Below the pieces are notes generated by a model. The model saw nothing but the letters and a program-made list of their open reading frames with translations. It did no database searches and was not told the origin of the DNA. The position numbers and the translations under genes are program-made. Source: Nocardioides mangrovi (GTDB lineage: Bacteria > Actinomycetota > Actinomycetes > Propionibacteriales > Nocardioidaceae). From it: a stretch of 64,000 nt of DNA. The stretch spans positions 124,001 to 188,000 of the forward strand of contig NZ_JAIQZJ010000011.1 in the NCBI RefSeq assembly GCF_020073815.1. Direction: 5' to 3'. Shown one piece after another: positions 39,046 through 47,112 of this stretch; position 1 is the stretch's first letter, and each line of letters starts with the position of its first letter.

Positions 39046-39339
39046 TCAGTAACCGTCCTCGGCTCCGATGGGGATCTGGCCGTCGCGCACCGCGGCCTCG
39101 ATGCTGGCGATCATCCTGGGGCAGGCGGGGAACGTGTCGCGCGCGCCCGTACGCCGAGACAGCTCCGGGCAGTGCCGGCGCGCCTCCGCGGTCCACTGGA
39201 TCGAGGTGTGGTGCTCGCTGTTCTTCTTGACGCCGACCTTCGCCAGGCAGTCGAGGCAGGCGACCTCGACCAGCCGGGCCGAGGTGTAGAGGCGCTGGTC
39301 CTCGAGCGTGTCGGCGCTGGTGGGGACGAACGACGCCAT
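39046..39339 (-). CDS. Small Cys-containing protein encoded next to kshA
   Basis: The 97-residue protein has a CLDC pair (in EVACLDCLAKVGVKKNSEHHTSIQW), then HCPEL and ACPRM cysteines, suggesting a metal-binding or redox site. It starts 2 bp after the kshA stop, so it is probably co-translated with the oxygenase. I do not recognise a named family. A role in KshA assembly or electron transfer is only a guess from position. About 160 bp without a recognisable signal separate it from kshB. Confidence 0.7.
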   Translation of the reverse strand: MASFVPTSADTLEDQRLYTSARLVEVACLDCLAKVGVKKNSEHHTSIQWTAEARRHCPELSRRTGARDTFPACPRMIASIEAAVRDGQIPIGAEDGY

Positions 39340-39341
39340 GC

Positions 39342-40526
39342 TCAGGTGCCCGACATCATCTGCGGCTTCTCCGCCGGCTCGTCGGCGGAGGACTCGCCGG
39401 CGGCGTCCTCCTCCGCCTTCTTGCGGAGGTTCTCGGCGACCTCGTCCTGCCAGAACTCGTTGGCCTTCGTGGTGTCCACCTCGAACTCGAAGCGGTCCAC
39501 CATCTCCGGGACGATGTCGGCCCGGTCGACGTAGTACTGCTCGTACCACCGGCGCAGCTGGTAGACGGGACCGTCCTCCTCGCAGAGCAGCGGGTTCTGC
39601 ACCGGCACCTTGTTCTTCCAGATGTGCACGTCCTGGAGGAAGCCCTCGCCGAACATCTGGGCGTACTTCTTCGCGATGAAGTTGGCCGTCTTGTCGTCGA
39701 GGCCCTCGGGCTTCTTCACGATGATGCCGTACTGCAGCAGGAAGGAGTCCTGCCCCGTCGGGATGTGGTTGTTGAAGAGGATGACCTCGGTGTTGAAGCC
39801 CTTGTAGTCGGTGTCGAGCCAGTTGATCATGTACGACGGTCCGTAGTAGGTCGCCTCGGACTTGAGGAAGAGCTCGGCGTCGCCGTACCCGCCGGTCTTG
39901 TCGGGACGGCCCTTCGACTCCATGAACTGGGTCGCCTGGGTGCCCTCGAAGACGTTGCGGAAGCTGGTCGGGAAGGCGAAGTGCACGTAGTAGAAGTGCG
40001 CCATGTCCACGACGTTGTCGATGAGCTCGCGACAGTTGGAGCCGATGATGTGCTCCGACTCCCACACCCAGTCGGTGTAGAGGCCCTCCTCGATGCCGGG
40101 CAGCTCCGGCGGGAGGATGTCCATGTCCGGCTCGGAGCCCTCGACGTCGTGCCAGACCAGCACCTGCTGGTTGCGGATCGCCACGGGGTAGCGCTGGGTG
40201 CGCGCCCGCAGGGGCACGCGCCGCGCGTAGGGGATCTGCTTGCACTTGCCGTCGCCGCCCCAGCGCCAGTCGTGGAAGGGGCACGCCACCTCGTCCCCCT
40301 TGACCTCGCCCTGGGTGAGGTCGCCGCCCATGTGCCGGCAGTAGCCGTCGAGCACGTGGATCTCGCCCTGGGTGTCGGCCCAGACCACGAGCTTGGTGCC
40401 GAACGCCTCGATGCCGTGCGGCTTGCCGTCGCGGAAGCGCTCGGCGAGACCCAGGCAGTGCCAGCCCCGCGCGAACCGCTCCGGGGCCGTGCCCTGGTCG
40501 AGGGCGCGGACCTTGGTGTCGCTCAT
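39342..40526 (-). CDS. kshA: KshA, oxygenase of 3-ketosteroid 9-alpha-hydroxylase
   Basis: KshA hydroxylates C9 of 3-ketosteroids such as androstadienedione, causing ring B opening. The 394-residue protein has the Rieske ligands C63-R-H65 and C82-P-F-H85, and the mononuclear iron site D174, H177 and H182 in NVVDMAHFYYVHFAFP. These residues and the length fit the KshA group. The ATG at 40526 is chosen over an upstream ATG because it aligns with the family start and leaves room for the promoter. It is divergent from fadE26 with a KstR-like operator between. Confidence 0.92.
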   Translation of the reverse strand: MSDTKVRALDQGTAPERFARGWHCLGLAERFRDGKPHGIEAFGTKLVVWADTQGEIHVLDGYCRHMGGDLTQGEVKGDEVACPFHDWRWGGDGKCKQIPYARRVPLRARTQRYPVAIRNQQVLVWHDVEGSEPDMDILPPELPGIEEGLYTDWVWESEHIIGSNCRELIDNVVDMAHFYYVHFAFPTSFRNVFEGTQATQFMESKGRPDKTGGYGDAELFLKSEATYYGPSYMINWLDTDYKGFNTEVILFNNHIPTGQDSFLLQYGIIVKKPEGLDDKTANFIAKKYAQMFGEGFLQDVHIWKNKVPVQNPLLCEEDGPVYQLRRWYEQYYVDRADIVPEMVDRFEFEVDTTKANEFWQDEVAENLRKKAEEDAAGESSADEPAEKPQMMSGT

Positions 40527-40563
40527 GCCTGCCTCCAAGCGTCGATCGAGCATCGTGTGGACC

Positions 40564-40587
40564 AAAACGAGAACAGGTTATAGTTTT
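40564..40587. promoter_or_regulatory. KstR-like operator between kshA and fadE26
   Basis: The core GAGAACAGGTTATA (40569-40582) fits the KstR consensus TnnAACnnGTTnnA except for the first base. An outer pair AAAAC (40564-40568) and GTTTT (40583-40587) shares the same dyad centre, strengthening the operator. A -10 box TATAGT (40579-40584, plus strand) for fadE26 overlaps it, so binding would repress transcription. Confidence 0.7.
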
Positions 40588-40639
40588 CGAGGCCGGGATT
40601 CCAGCACACGAGAGCAAGCCAACGAAAGCAGCGTGCCCC

Positions 40640-41830
40640 ATGCACATCGCCCTGACACCGGACCAGCAAGCGCTTCGTGAAGAGCTGCGCGAGTACTTCG
40701 CCGGCCTGGTCACGCCGGAGGTCAAGGCCGGCCTCGCGTCCGCGACCGGCGAGTTCGGCGACGACGTCGTCTACAAGAAGGTGATCCGCCAGCTCGGCAC
40801 CGACGGCTGGCTCGGCATCGGCTGGCCGACGGAGTACGGCGGGCAGAACCGCTCGATGATCGAGCAGCTGATCTTCACCGACGCGGCCGCCGTGGCGGGC
40901 GTCCCGATCCCCTACCTGACGCTCAACACGGTCGGGCCGACGATCATGCGCTACGGCACCGACGAGCAGAAGGCCTCCTTCCTCCCCAAGATCCTGGCCG
41001 GCGACCTCCACTTCTCCATCGGCTACTCCGAGCCCGGCTCCGGCACCGACCTCGCCTCGCTCAAGACCCGCGCGGTCCGCGAGGGCGACGAGTGGGTGAT
41101 CAACGGTCAGAAGATGTGGACCTCGCTGATCCAGTACGCCGACTGGATCTGGCTGGCCTGCCGCACCGATCCCGACCTGCCGCGCCACAAGGGCCTGTCG
41201 ATGATCCTGGTCCCGGCCGGCGCCGAGGGCTTCTCCTACACCCCCGTGCACACGGTCGCGGGCGTCAGCACGAGCGCGACGTACTACGAGGACGTGCGCG
41301 TGCCGGCGTCCAACCTGGTCGGCGAGCTCAACGGCGGCTGGTCGCTGATGACCAACCAGCTCAACCACGAGCGGGTCGCGCTCACCTCGGCCGCTCCCCT
41401 GACGCACTCGATCGAGATGGTGCGCACCTGGGCGCAGGCGACGAAGGCGCCCAACGGCGAGCGGGTGATCGACAGCGAGTGGGTGCAGATCGCGCTGGGC
41501 CGGGCGCACGCCCGCGCGGAGGCGTTGCGGCTCATCAACTGGAAGCTCGCGGCCGACGCGGACGCCGGCGTCGACCTGTCCCCCGCCGAGGCGTCGGCCA
41601 CCAAGATCTACGGCTCGGAGCTCGCGACCGAGGTCTACCGCACGCTGATGGAGATCGTCGGTCCCGAGGCCGGCATCACCGGTGCCTCCGAGGGTGCCGT
41701 GCTCCAGGGCCGCCTCGAGCGCTTCTACCGCTCCGCGCTGGTGATGACCTTCGGCGGCGGCACCAACGAGATCCAGCGCGACATCATCGGGTACGTCGGC
41801 CTCGGCCTCCCCGCAGCCAAGAGGAGCTGA
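40640..41830 (+). CDS. fadE26: FadE26-like acyl-CoA dehydrogenase, ChsE4 subunit
   Basis: This 396-residue flavoenzyme resembles FadE26 of M. tuberculosis, which pairs with FadE27 to form the alpha2beta2 steroid-CoA dehydrogenase ChsE4, acting on the cholesterol side chain. Similar segments are ELREYFAGLVTPE, LGIGWPTEYGGQ, the FAD-binding HFSIGYSEPGSGTDLASL, GQKMWTSLIQYADWIWLA, VHTVAGVSTSATYYEDVRVP, MTNQLNHERVAL and TFGGGTNEIQRDIIG. It is first in a three-gene operon with the same order as Rv3504-Rv3506. The named substrate is inferred from homology. Confidence 0.85.
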   Translation: MHIALTPDQQALREELREYFAGLVTPEVKAGLASATGEFGDDVVYKKVIRQLGTDGWLGIGWPTEYGGQNRSMIEQLIFTDAAAVAGVPIPYLTLNTVGPTIMRYGTDEQKASFLPKILAGDLHFSIGYSEPGSGTDLASLKTRAVREGDEWVINGQKMWTSLIQYADWIWLACRTDPDLPRHKGLSMILVPAGAEGFSYTPVHTVAGVSTSATYYEDVRVPASNLVGELNGGWSLMTNQLNHERVALTSAAPLTHSIEMVRTWAQATKAPNGERVIDSEWVQIALGRAHARAEALRLINWKLAADADAGVDLSPAEASATKIYGSELATEVYRTLMEIVGPEAGITGASEGAVLQGRLERFYRSALVMTFGGGTNEIQRDIIGYVGLGLPAAKRS

Positions 41831-41835
41831 ACGAG

Positions 41836-42948
41836 ATGGACTTCCGGTTCACCCAGGAGCAGGACGACGCCGCCGAGCTGGCGGCGAGCATCCTCGCGGA
41901 CCGCGCCACCAACGAGCGCATGAAGGCCGTCGAGGCCGACGGGGACCGCTTCGACCGCGATCTGTGGAAGGCACTCGGCGACGCCGGCCTGCTCGGGCTC
42001 GCGCTGCCGGAGGAGTACGACGGCGCCGGGCTCGGCCTGGTCGAGCTCGCCCGCGTCCTCGTCGAGGTCGGCCGGGTCGTGGCGCCCGTCCCGCTGGCCG
42101 CCCACGGCCCCGCGTCCCGGCTGATCGCCGAGCACGGCACCGACGAGCAGCGGGCTGCCTGGCTGCCCCGCGCCGCGACGGGCGGCGTCGTGGTGACCGC
42201 CGCGATCGCCGAGGAGCGCGCGTGGGCGCCGGAGCGCCCGACCACGGTCGCCTCCCCCGACGGCGACGGCTACGTGCTCACCGGCAGCAAGGCCGTCGTC
42301 CCCGCCGGTCCCTACGCCGACCTCTTCCTGGTGCCCGCCGAGACGCCGTCCGGCGTCGGCGTCTTCCTGGTCGAGCCCGGCGACGCCGGCGTCACGGTGG
42401 TGGCCCAGCACTTCTCCGACCGTGATGCCGTGGCCCGGCTCGACCTCGACGGCGCGGTGCTCGGCGGCGACCGCCTGCTGGGCGGGGCCGACGGCACCGC
42501 CGATCGGCGGCTGCGCCAGCTGATGGTGCTCGGCGGTGCCGCGGAGCAGCTCGGGATCACCGAGGGTGCGCTGCGGCTGACCTCGTCGTACGCCACGTCG
42601 CGCGAGCAGTTCGGCCGCCCGATCGGGACCTTCCAGGCCGTGTCGCAGCGGCTCGCGGACGGCTACATCGACGTGCTCGGCCAGCGGCTCACGCTGTGGT
42701 CGGCCGCGTGGCGTCTCGACGAGGGTCTGCCGGCCGACACCGAGGTCGCGATCGCGAAGCTGTGGGCGGCCGACGCCGGTCACCGGATCGCGCACACGGC
42801 GGTGCACGTGCACGGCGGCGTCGGCATCGACCTCGACGGCGAGACGCACCGCTTCTTCACCTCGGCCAAGCGCTTCGAGTTCCTGCACGGCGGCGCCACC
42901 GAGCAGGCGCTGACCATCGGACGAGCGCTGGCCGCCGAGCCCGCATGA
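41836..42948 (+). CDS. fadE27: FadE27-like acyl-CoA dehydrogenase, ChsE4 subunit
   Basis: The 370-residue protein is the smaller partner of the ACAD heterotetramer. It has the ACAD fold (RFDRDLWKALGDAGLLGLALPEEYDGAGLG, SREQFGRPIGTFQAVSQRLAD, HVHGGVGIDLDGETHRF) but a degenerate FAD-loop region, as expected for the FadE27 type, where each heterodimer binds one FAD. It starts 5 bp after fadE26 and its stop overlaps the fadD17 ATG (ATGA), so the three genes are coupled. Confidence 0.83.
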   Translation: MDFRFTQEQDDAAELAASILADRATNERMKAVEADGDRFDRDLWKALGDAGLLGLALPEEYDGAGLGLVELARVLVEVGRVVAPVPLAAHGPASRLIAEHGTDEQRAAWLPRAATGGVVVTAAIAEERAWAPERPTTVASPDGDGYVLTGSKAVVPAGPYADLFLVPAETPSGVGVFLVEPGDAGVTVVAQHFSDRDAVARLDLDGAVLGGDRLLGGADGTADRRLRQLMVLGGAAEQLGITEGALRLTSSYATSREQFGRPIGTFQAVSQRLADGYIDVLGQRLTLWSAAWRLDEGLPADTEVAIAKLWAADAGHRIAHTAVHVHGGVGIDLDGETHRFFTSAKRFEFLHGGATEQALTIGRALAAEPA

Positions 42949-44507
42949 CCATGCCCACCGTGCGCGGGCAGCTGCTCGCGCGGGTTGGTGACCAATCCCC
43001 CGGGCTCCTCTTCGAGGACTCCGCGTGGACCTGGGCGGAGGTCGTGCAGGAGTCCTGCGTGCGCGCGGCGGTGCTCGACGCGCTGCTGCCGTCGGGAGAG
43101 CCGCCGCACGTCGGGGTGCTGCTGGAGAACGTGCCCGAGTTCGCGTTCCTGCTGGGTGGCGCCGCGCTGGGTGGTGCGGTCGTGGTCGGGCTCAACCCGA
43201 CCCGGCGCGGGGAGGCGCTCGCGGCCGACGTACGCCGCGCCGACGTGCAGCTCGTCGTGACGGACGCGGCGCACGCCGACCTGCTGGCCGAGGTCGACGT
43301 ACCGGTGCTGCCGCTGGAGTCACCGGACTGGGACGGCCTGCTCGACCTGCACGCGGCCGCGGCCGTGCCGGACGTCGAGGTCGGGCCGGACGACCTGATG
43401 ATGCTGATCTTCACCTCGGGCACGTCGGGCGACCCGAAGGCCGTCAACGTGACCCAGGCGAAGGTGGCCTACCCGGGGCAGTTCCTGTCCGAGCGGTTCG
43501 GGCTGTCGCCGGCGGACACGGCGTACCTCTCCATGCCGATGTTCCACTCCAACGCGATCATGGCCGGCTGGGGTCCGGCCCTGGCCGGCGGCGCGACCAT
43601 CGCGCTGGCGCGGCGGTTCTCGGCGTCCGGCTTCCTGCCCGACGTCCGGCGCCACGGCGCGACGTACGCCAACTACGTCGGCAAGCCGCTCACCTACATC
43701 ATGGCGACGCCCGAGGCGCCGGACGACGCGGACAACCCGCTGCGGCTGGTCTTCGGCAACGAGGCCAACGAGCGCGACATCGAGGCGTTCGGGAGGCGCT
43801 TCGGCTGCGTGGTCGTCGACTCCTACTCCTCGACGGAGAACGCCGTCGTCGTGCAGCGCGTCCCCGAGATGCCGGCGGGATCCCTCGGCCGTCCGGTCGA
43901 CGGCGTGAAGGTGCTCGACCGCGAGACGATGGCGGAGGTCCCGGACGCGGTCTTCGGCCCCTCGGGCGAGCTGCTCAACGCCGAGGAGGCGACCGGCGAG
44001 CTGGTCAACACCGCCGGCGCGGGCGCGTTCGCGGGCTACTACAAGGATCCCGGAGCCGAGGCCGACCGGATGCGCGGCGGGATGTACTGGTCGGGCGACC
44101 TCGCCTATCGCGACGCCGACGGGTTCGTCTACTTCGCCGGCCGCACGGCCGACTGGCTGCGCGTGGACGGCGAGAACCTCGCCGCCGCGCCGATCGAGCG
44201 GATCCTGCTCCGTCACGCGGCGGTCTCCGAGGCCGCCGTCTACGCGGTGCCGGACGAGTCGGTCGGCGACCAGGTGATGGCTGCGCTCGTGCTCACCGGA
44301 CCGCTCACTCCGGCTGAGCTGGAGGTCTTCCTCGCCGAGCAGGCCGACCTGCCCACCAAGGGCTGGCCGCGCTACGTCCGCGTCGTCGACACACTTCCCC
44401 GCACGGCCACGAACAAGGTGCTCAAGAGGACGCTGTCGGCCGAGGGCCCCACCGCCGGCGCAGGTGTGCTGTGGACCCGGGAGGCGCGGGGTCGGGCCTA
44501 CCGCTAG
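42945..44507 (+). CDS. fadD17: FadD17-like steroid-CoA ligase
   Basis: The 520-residue AMP-forming ligase activates a side-chain carboxylate to a CoA thioester; FadD17 of M. tuberculosis prefers C24-oate (C5 side chain) steroids. ANL motifs are FTSGTSGDPKAV (A3), VDSYSSTEN (A5), YWSGDLAYRDADGFVYFAGR (A7-A8) and the C-terminal catalytic Lys in RTATNKVLKR. The ATG at 42945 overlaps fadE27. Codons 13-19 are encoded by an exact copy of the dispersed 18-bp repeat arm, described separately. The TAG stop shares a CTAG palindrome with the stop of the convergent gene. Confidence 0.85.
   Translation: MTMPTVRGQLLARVGDQSPGLLFEDSAWTWAEVVQESCVRAAVLDALLPSGEPPHVGVLLENVPEFAFLLGGAALGGAVVVGLNPTRRGEALAADVRRADVQLVVTDAAHADLLAEVDVPVLPLESPDWDGLLDLHAAAAVPDVEVGPDDLMMLIFTSGTSGDPKAVNVTQAKVAYPGQFLSERFGLSPADTAYLSMPMFHSNAIMAGWGPALAGGATIALARRFSASGFLPDVRRHGATYANYVGKPLTYIMATPEAPDDADNPLRLVFGNEANERDIEAFGRRFGCVVVDSYSSTENAVVVQRVPEMPAGSLGRPVDGVKVLDRETMAEVPDAVFGPSGELLNAEEATGELVNTAGAGAFAGYYKDPGAEADRMRGGMYWSGDLAYRDADGFVYFAGRTADWLRVDGENLAAAPIERILLRHAAVSEAAVYAVPDESVGDQVMAALVLTGPLTPAELEVFLAEQADLPTKGWPRYVRVVDTLPRTATNKVLKRTLSAEGPTAGAGVLWTREARGRAYR
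42983..43000 (+). repeat. Solo REPIN-like arm inside fadD17
   Basis: The sequence GGTTGGTGACCAATCCCC is identical over 18 bp to the right arms at 31008-31025 and 51551-51568. It encodes part of RVGDQSPG near the fadD17 N-terminus without disturbing the frame. No partner arm is found nearby. Confidence 0.85.
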
Positions 44508-45055
44508 CGGGCAGCGAGCCCGGCGAGCGCCGCGGCGAGGTCGGCGGCGACGACCACGTCGTCGAGCACCTCGCGACGGACGAAACCGGCACCGACCAGA
44601 CCGTCGAGCGCCTCGAGCAGCGGCGTCCAGAAGCCACCGGGGTTGAGGAAGCCGACCGGGTCGTCGTTGAAGCCGATGTGTCGCCAGCTCCAGACCTCGA
44701 CGATCTCCTCGAGCGTCCCGAGGCCGCCGGGCAGGCAGAGGAAGGCGTCGGCGAGGTCGGCCATCATCGCCTTGCGCTCGTGCATCGTCTCGACGACGTG
44801 CAGCTCGGTGAGGTCGTGGCGCCCCCACTCGCGCTCCACCATCGACCGCGGGATCACGCCGATCACCTCGCCACCTGCGTCCAGCGCACCCTGCGACACC
44901 TCCCCCATCAGGCCGCTGCCACCACCGCCGTAGACGAGGCCGAGGCCGCGCTCCGCGAGACCGCGGCCGACGTCGTACGCGACCGCGGACAGACTCGGGT
45001 CGGTGCCGGGGCCGGACCCGCAGAAGACGGCGATGCGGCGGAGGTCACGGCTCAC
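44504..45055 (-). CDS. LOG-family protein (nucleoside monophosphate phosphoribohydrolase)
   Basis: The 183-residue protein has the LOG (lonely guy, TIGR00730) motifs: CGSGPGTDPSL at the N-terminus, the GGGGSGLMGEVSQGAL loop, MHERKAMMADLADAFLCLPGGLGTLEEI with PGGxGT and the catalytic Arg/Glu, and WSWRHIGFNDDPVGFLN. Family members cleave cytokinin riboside monophosphates or related nucleotides. The start GTG at 45055 overlaps the ATP-grasp stop (GTGA). It converges on fadD17 with the two TAG stops overlapping. Confidence 0.9.
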   Translation of the reverse strand: MSRDLRRIAVFCGSGPGTDPSLSAVAYDVGRGLAERGLGLVYGGGGSGLMGEVSQGALDAGGEVIGVIPRSMVEREWGRHDLTELHVVETMHERKAMMADLADAFLCLPGGLGTLEEIVEVWSWRHIGFNDDPVGFLNPGGFWTPLLEALDGLVGAGFVRREVLDDVVVAADLAAALAGLAAR

Positions 45056-45918
45056 GACGGGGAGCCTACGAGCACAGCCGCCAGTCGGTCGGCCGCCACG
45101 GCGTCGGCGTAGGGCAGGAAGAGCGAGGGTTCGACCAGCTCGACCTCGAGGACGACGAAGTGGCCGTCGTCGGCGCGGACCAGGTCGACCCGCGCGTACG
45201 CCGGGGTGCCGAAGCGCGCCGTGACCACGTCGACGGCGGCCCGGGCCACCGCGACCTGCTCGACGCTCGCCTCGTGCGGCGCGTTGGTCTCCTCCGCGAA
45301 GAGGTCGTCGACGGACCCGGCCCGGGGCAGCGCGACGCGCTTGCTCGCGGCGTGGCTGTAGCTGCCGCCCAGGAAGACCAGCGGCCACTCGCCGTCGGTG
45401 GCGACCGACGCGAGGTAGGGCTGCACGAGCGCGACCTGCCCGGCGGCGTGGAGCCGCTCGACGTGCGCGGTCGCGACGTCACGCTGGTCGGCGTCGTACG
45501 ACGCGGCGTCGACGCTGCCCGCGCCGACGGCGGGCTTCACCACGAAGCCGCCGTCCGGGAAGCGCGGCTCCGACCCGGGTGGGACGAAGACGGTCGGCGT
45601 GATCGGGACACCGGCCTCCTCGAGCTCGGCCAGGTAGGCCTTGTCCAGGCTCCACCGGACCATCGCCGCCGGGTTGACCAGCTCGCTGGCCGCGTCGACG
45701 GCCTCCAGCCAGTCGAGGAAGGCCGGCAGGTGCTGGGGGTAGTCCCAGGCCGACCGCAGCACGACCCGGTCGAAGCCCGCCCAGTCGACGTCGGCGTCGT
45801 CCCAGTCGACGACCTCGACGGACACGCCGGTGCGCTCGAGCGCCGCCAGCGCGAGCGGCTCGTCCTCGTCGCGGCCGCGCGCCTCCGCCGTCGTCACCCA
45901 TGCCAGTCGCCCGATCAC
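45052..45918 (-). CDS. ATP-grasp domain protein
   Basis: The 288-residue protein appears to be an ATP-grasp ligase. It has VVLRSAWDYPQHLPAFLDWL, a motif region seen in DcsG-like (O-ureidoserine cyclo-ligase) and related proteins, the nucleotide-binding lysine in GGFVVKPAVGAGS, and the metal-binding end FVVLEVELVEPSLFLP with an E-x-E. The substrate is unknown; such enzymes join a carboxylate to an amine. Start GTG at 45918. It is coupled to the LOG-family gene. Confidence 0.75.
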   Translation of the reverse strand: MIGRLAWVTTAEARGRDEDEPLALAALERTGVSVEVVDWDDADVDWAGFDRVVLRSAWDYPQHLPAFLDWLEAVDAASELVNPAAMVRWSLDKAYLAELEEAGVPITPTVFVPPGSEPRFPDGGFVVKPAVGAGSVDAASYDADQRDVATAHVERLHAAGQVALVQPYLASVATDGEWPLVFLGGSYSHAASKRVALPRAGSVDDLFAEETNAPHEASVEQVAVARAAVDVVTARFGTPAYARVDLVRADDGHFVVLEVELVEPSLFLPYADAVAADRLAAVLVGSPS

Positions 45919-45946
45919 GGCACGACCCTAGGAGGCGGCGCCGACG

Positions 45947-46747
45947 TCACGGCGCCGGGGACGGCTCCGCGTCGGCGTCGCTGAAGGGCGTGCCGCCACC
46001 GAAGGAGTCGGAGACCGCGGCGGCGTCGAGGACCCGGTACGGCGATCCGGCGGTCGTCGCCCGGCGGCGCAGCGTCTCGAGCGGGACCGCGCCGCGGGAG
46101 GCGACCACCACCAGGTTGCCGAGCCGCTTGGCGCGCAGGGTCGCCGGCTCGGCGGTGAGCAGCAGGTGCGGGAAGGCGGTGCGCAGCGAGGCCACGGCCC
46201 GCCGGGTCCAGCCGAAGGGCGCCCGGTCGGTGAGGTTGAGGGCGACCACGCCGTCCCCCAGCACACGGGCGGCGTCGGCGAAGAAGGCCGGCGTCACCAG
46301 GGATGCCGGCACCCGCGCGTCCGCGAACGCGTCGACGACCAGCAGGTCGACCGAGGAGTCGCGCAGGGCCGCGACCCCGGCCCGTCCGTCGACCGGGCGG
46401 ACCTTGATCCCGCTGCCCCGCGACAGCGGGAGCTCGCGGCGCACCAGCTCGGTCACCCCGGCCGCCGGCTCGAGGACCACCTGCGCCGAGCGGGGGCGCG
46501 TGGCGGCGACGTACCGCGGCAGCGTCATCGCGGCCCCGCCGACGTGCACGACCCGCACCGCGGCGCCGGCGGGCGCGCAGGCGTCGACGACGTCGCCGAG
46601 TCGGCGTACGTACTCGAAGACCAGCCGGGTCGGGTCCGCGAGGTCGACGTACGACTGGTCCATCCCGGACATCCGCAGCACGAAGGAGCCGGCGCGGTCG
46701 GCCGGCAGGATCTCCACGCCCTCGGTGCCGTCGCTGCCCTCGGTCAC
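45947..46747 (-). CDS. Spermidine synthase-like methyltransferase-fold protein
   Basis: The 266-residue protein has the polyamine-synthase-type layout: an N-terminal beta segment with MDQSYVDLADPTRLVFEYVRRLGD, the nucleotide site RVVHVGGAAMTLPRYVAATRP, and DLLVVDAFADARVPASLVTPAFFADAARVLG with the catalytic-type Asp. In true enzymes the first glycine motif is GGGDG; here it is HVGGAAM, as in many actinobacterial homologues whose activity is not established. It has no membrane segment. The gene is 28 bp upstream of the ATP-grasp gene on the same strand. Confidence 0.75.
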   Translation of the reverse strand: MTEGSDGTEGVEILPADRAGSFVLRMSGMDQSYVDLADPTRLVFEYVRRLGDVVDACAPAGAAVRVVHVGGAAMTLPRYVAATRPRSAQVVLEPAAGVTELVRRELPLSRGSGIKVRPVDGRAGVAALRDSSVDLLVVDAFADARVPASLVTPAFFADAARVLGDGVVALNLTDRAPFGWTRRAVASLRTAFPHLLLTAEPATLRAKRLGNLVVVASRGAVPLETLRRRATTAGSPYRVLDAAAVSDSFGGGTPFSDADAEPSPAP

Positions 46748-46836
46748 GGGACGCAGCCTGCCACGGGACCTTGGTCCCCCCGGCTGGTGGCGGCCGTCCC
46801 TGCCGCCCCCTGCCCAGGAGAGCCGAGCGTGGACCC

Positions 46837-47058
46837 ATGACTCCCGCCGGACAGAACTACCCGATCCACGAGCACACGTTCCTCTTCTGGGGCGTCTACC
46901 TCGGGATCGTCATCACGGTGACCTTCCTGGCCCTCGGGCTCTTCGTGTGGATGGTCCACCGCACCAGCCAGGCGACGCGGCCCGTGGACGCGACGCCGGA
47001 GCGCGACGCCCTTCCGGCCGCCGCTCCGGACCACCCGGCCGGCCTGCACGCCGCCTGA
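46837..47058 (+). CDS. Small single-pass membrane protein
   Basis: The 73-residue product has one strong transmembrane helix, WGVYLGIVITVTFLALGLFVW, preceded by a short polar N-terminus and followed by a charged and Pro/Ala-rich tail. I do not recognise it. ATG at 46837 is the first plausible start; an AGGAG at 46816 is rather far. It is followed 55 bp downstream by a membrane phosphodiesterase gene on the same strand. Real coding status is likely but not certain. Confidence 0.5.
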   Translation: MTPAGQNYPIHEHTFLFWGVYLGIVITVTFLALGLFVWMVHRTSQATRPVDATPERDALPAAAPDHPAGLHAA

Positions 47059-47100
47059 CACCACACGATTCGGGGGAGCCCCGTCCGCGAGCGCCGCGGC

Positions 47101-47106
47101 TAGGTT
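47101..47106 (+). promoter_or_regulatory. -10 box TAGGTT for a leaderless phosphodiesterase message
   Basis: TAGGTT fits TANNNT and ends 6 bp before the ATG at 47113. No ribosome binding site precedes that ATG. No -35 element is obvious. Confidence 0.4.
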
Positions 47107-47112
47107 CCCGGC

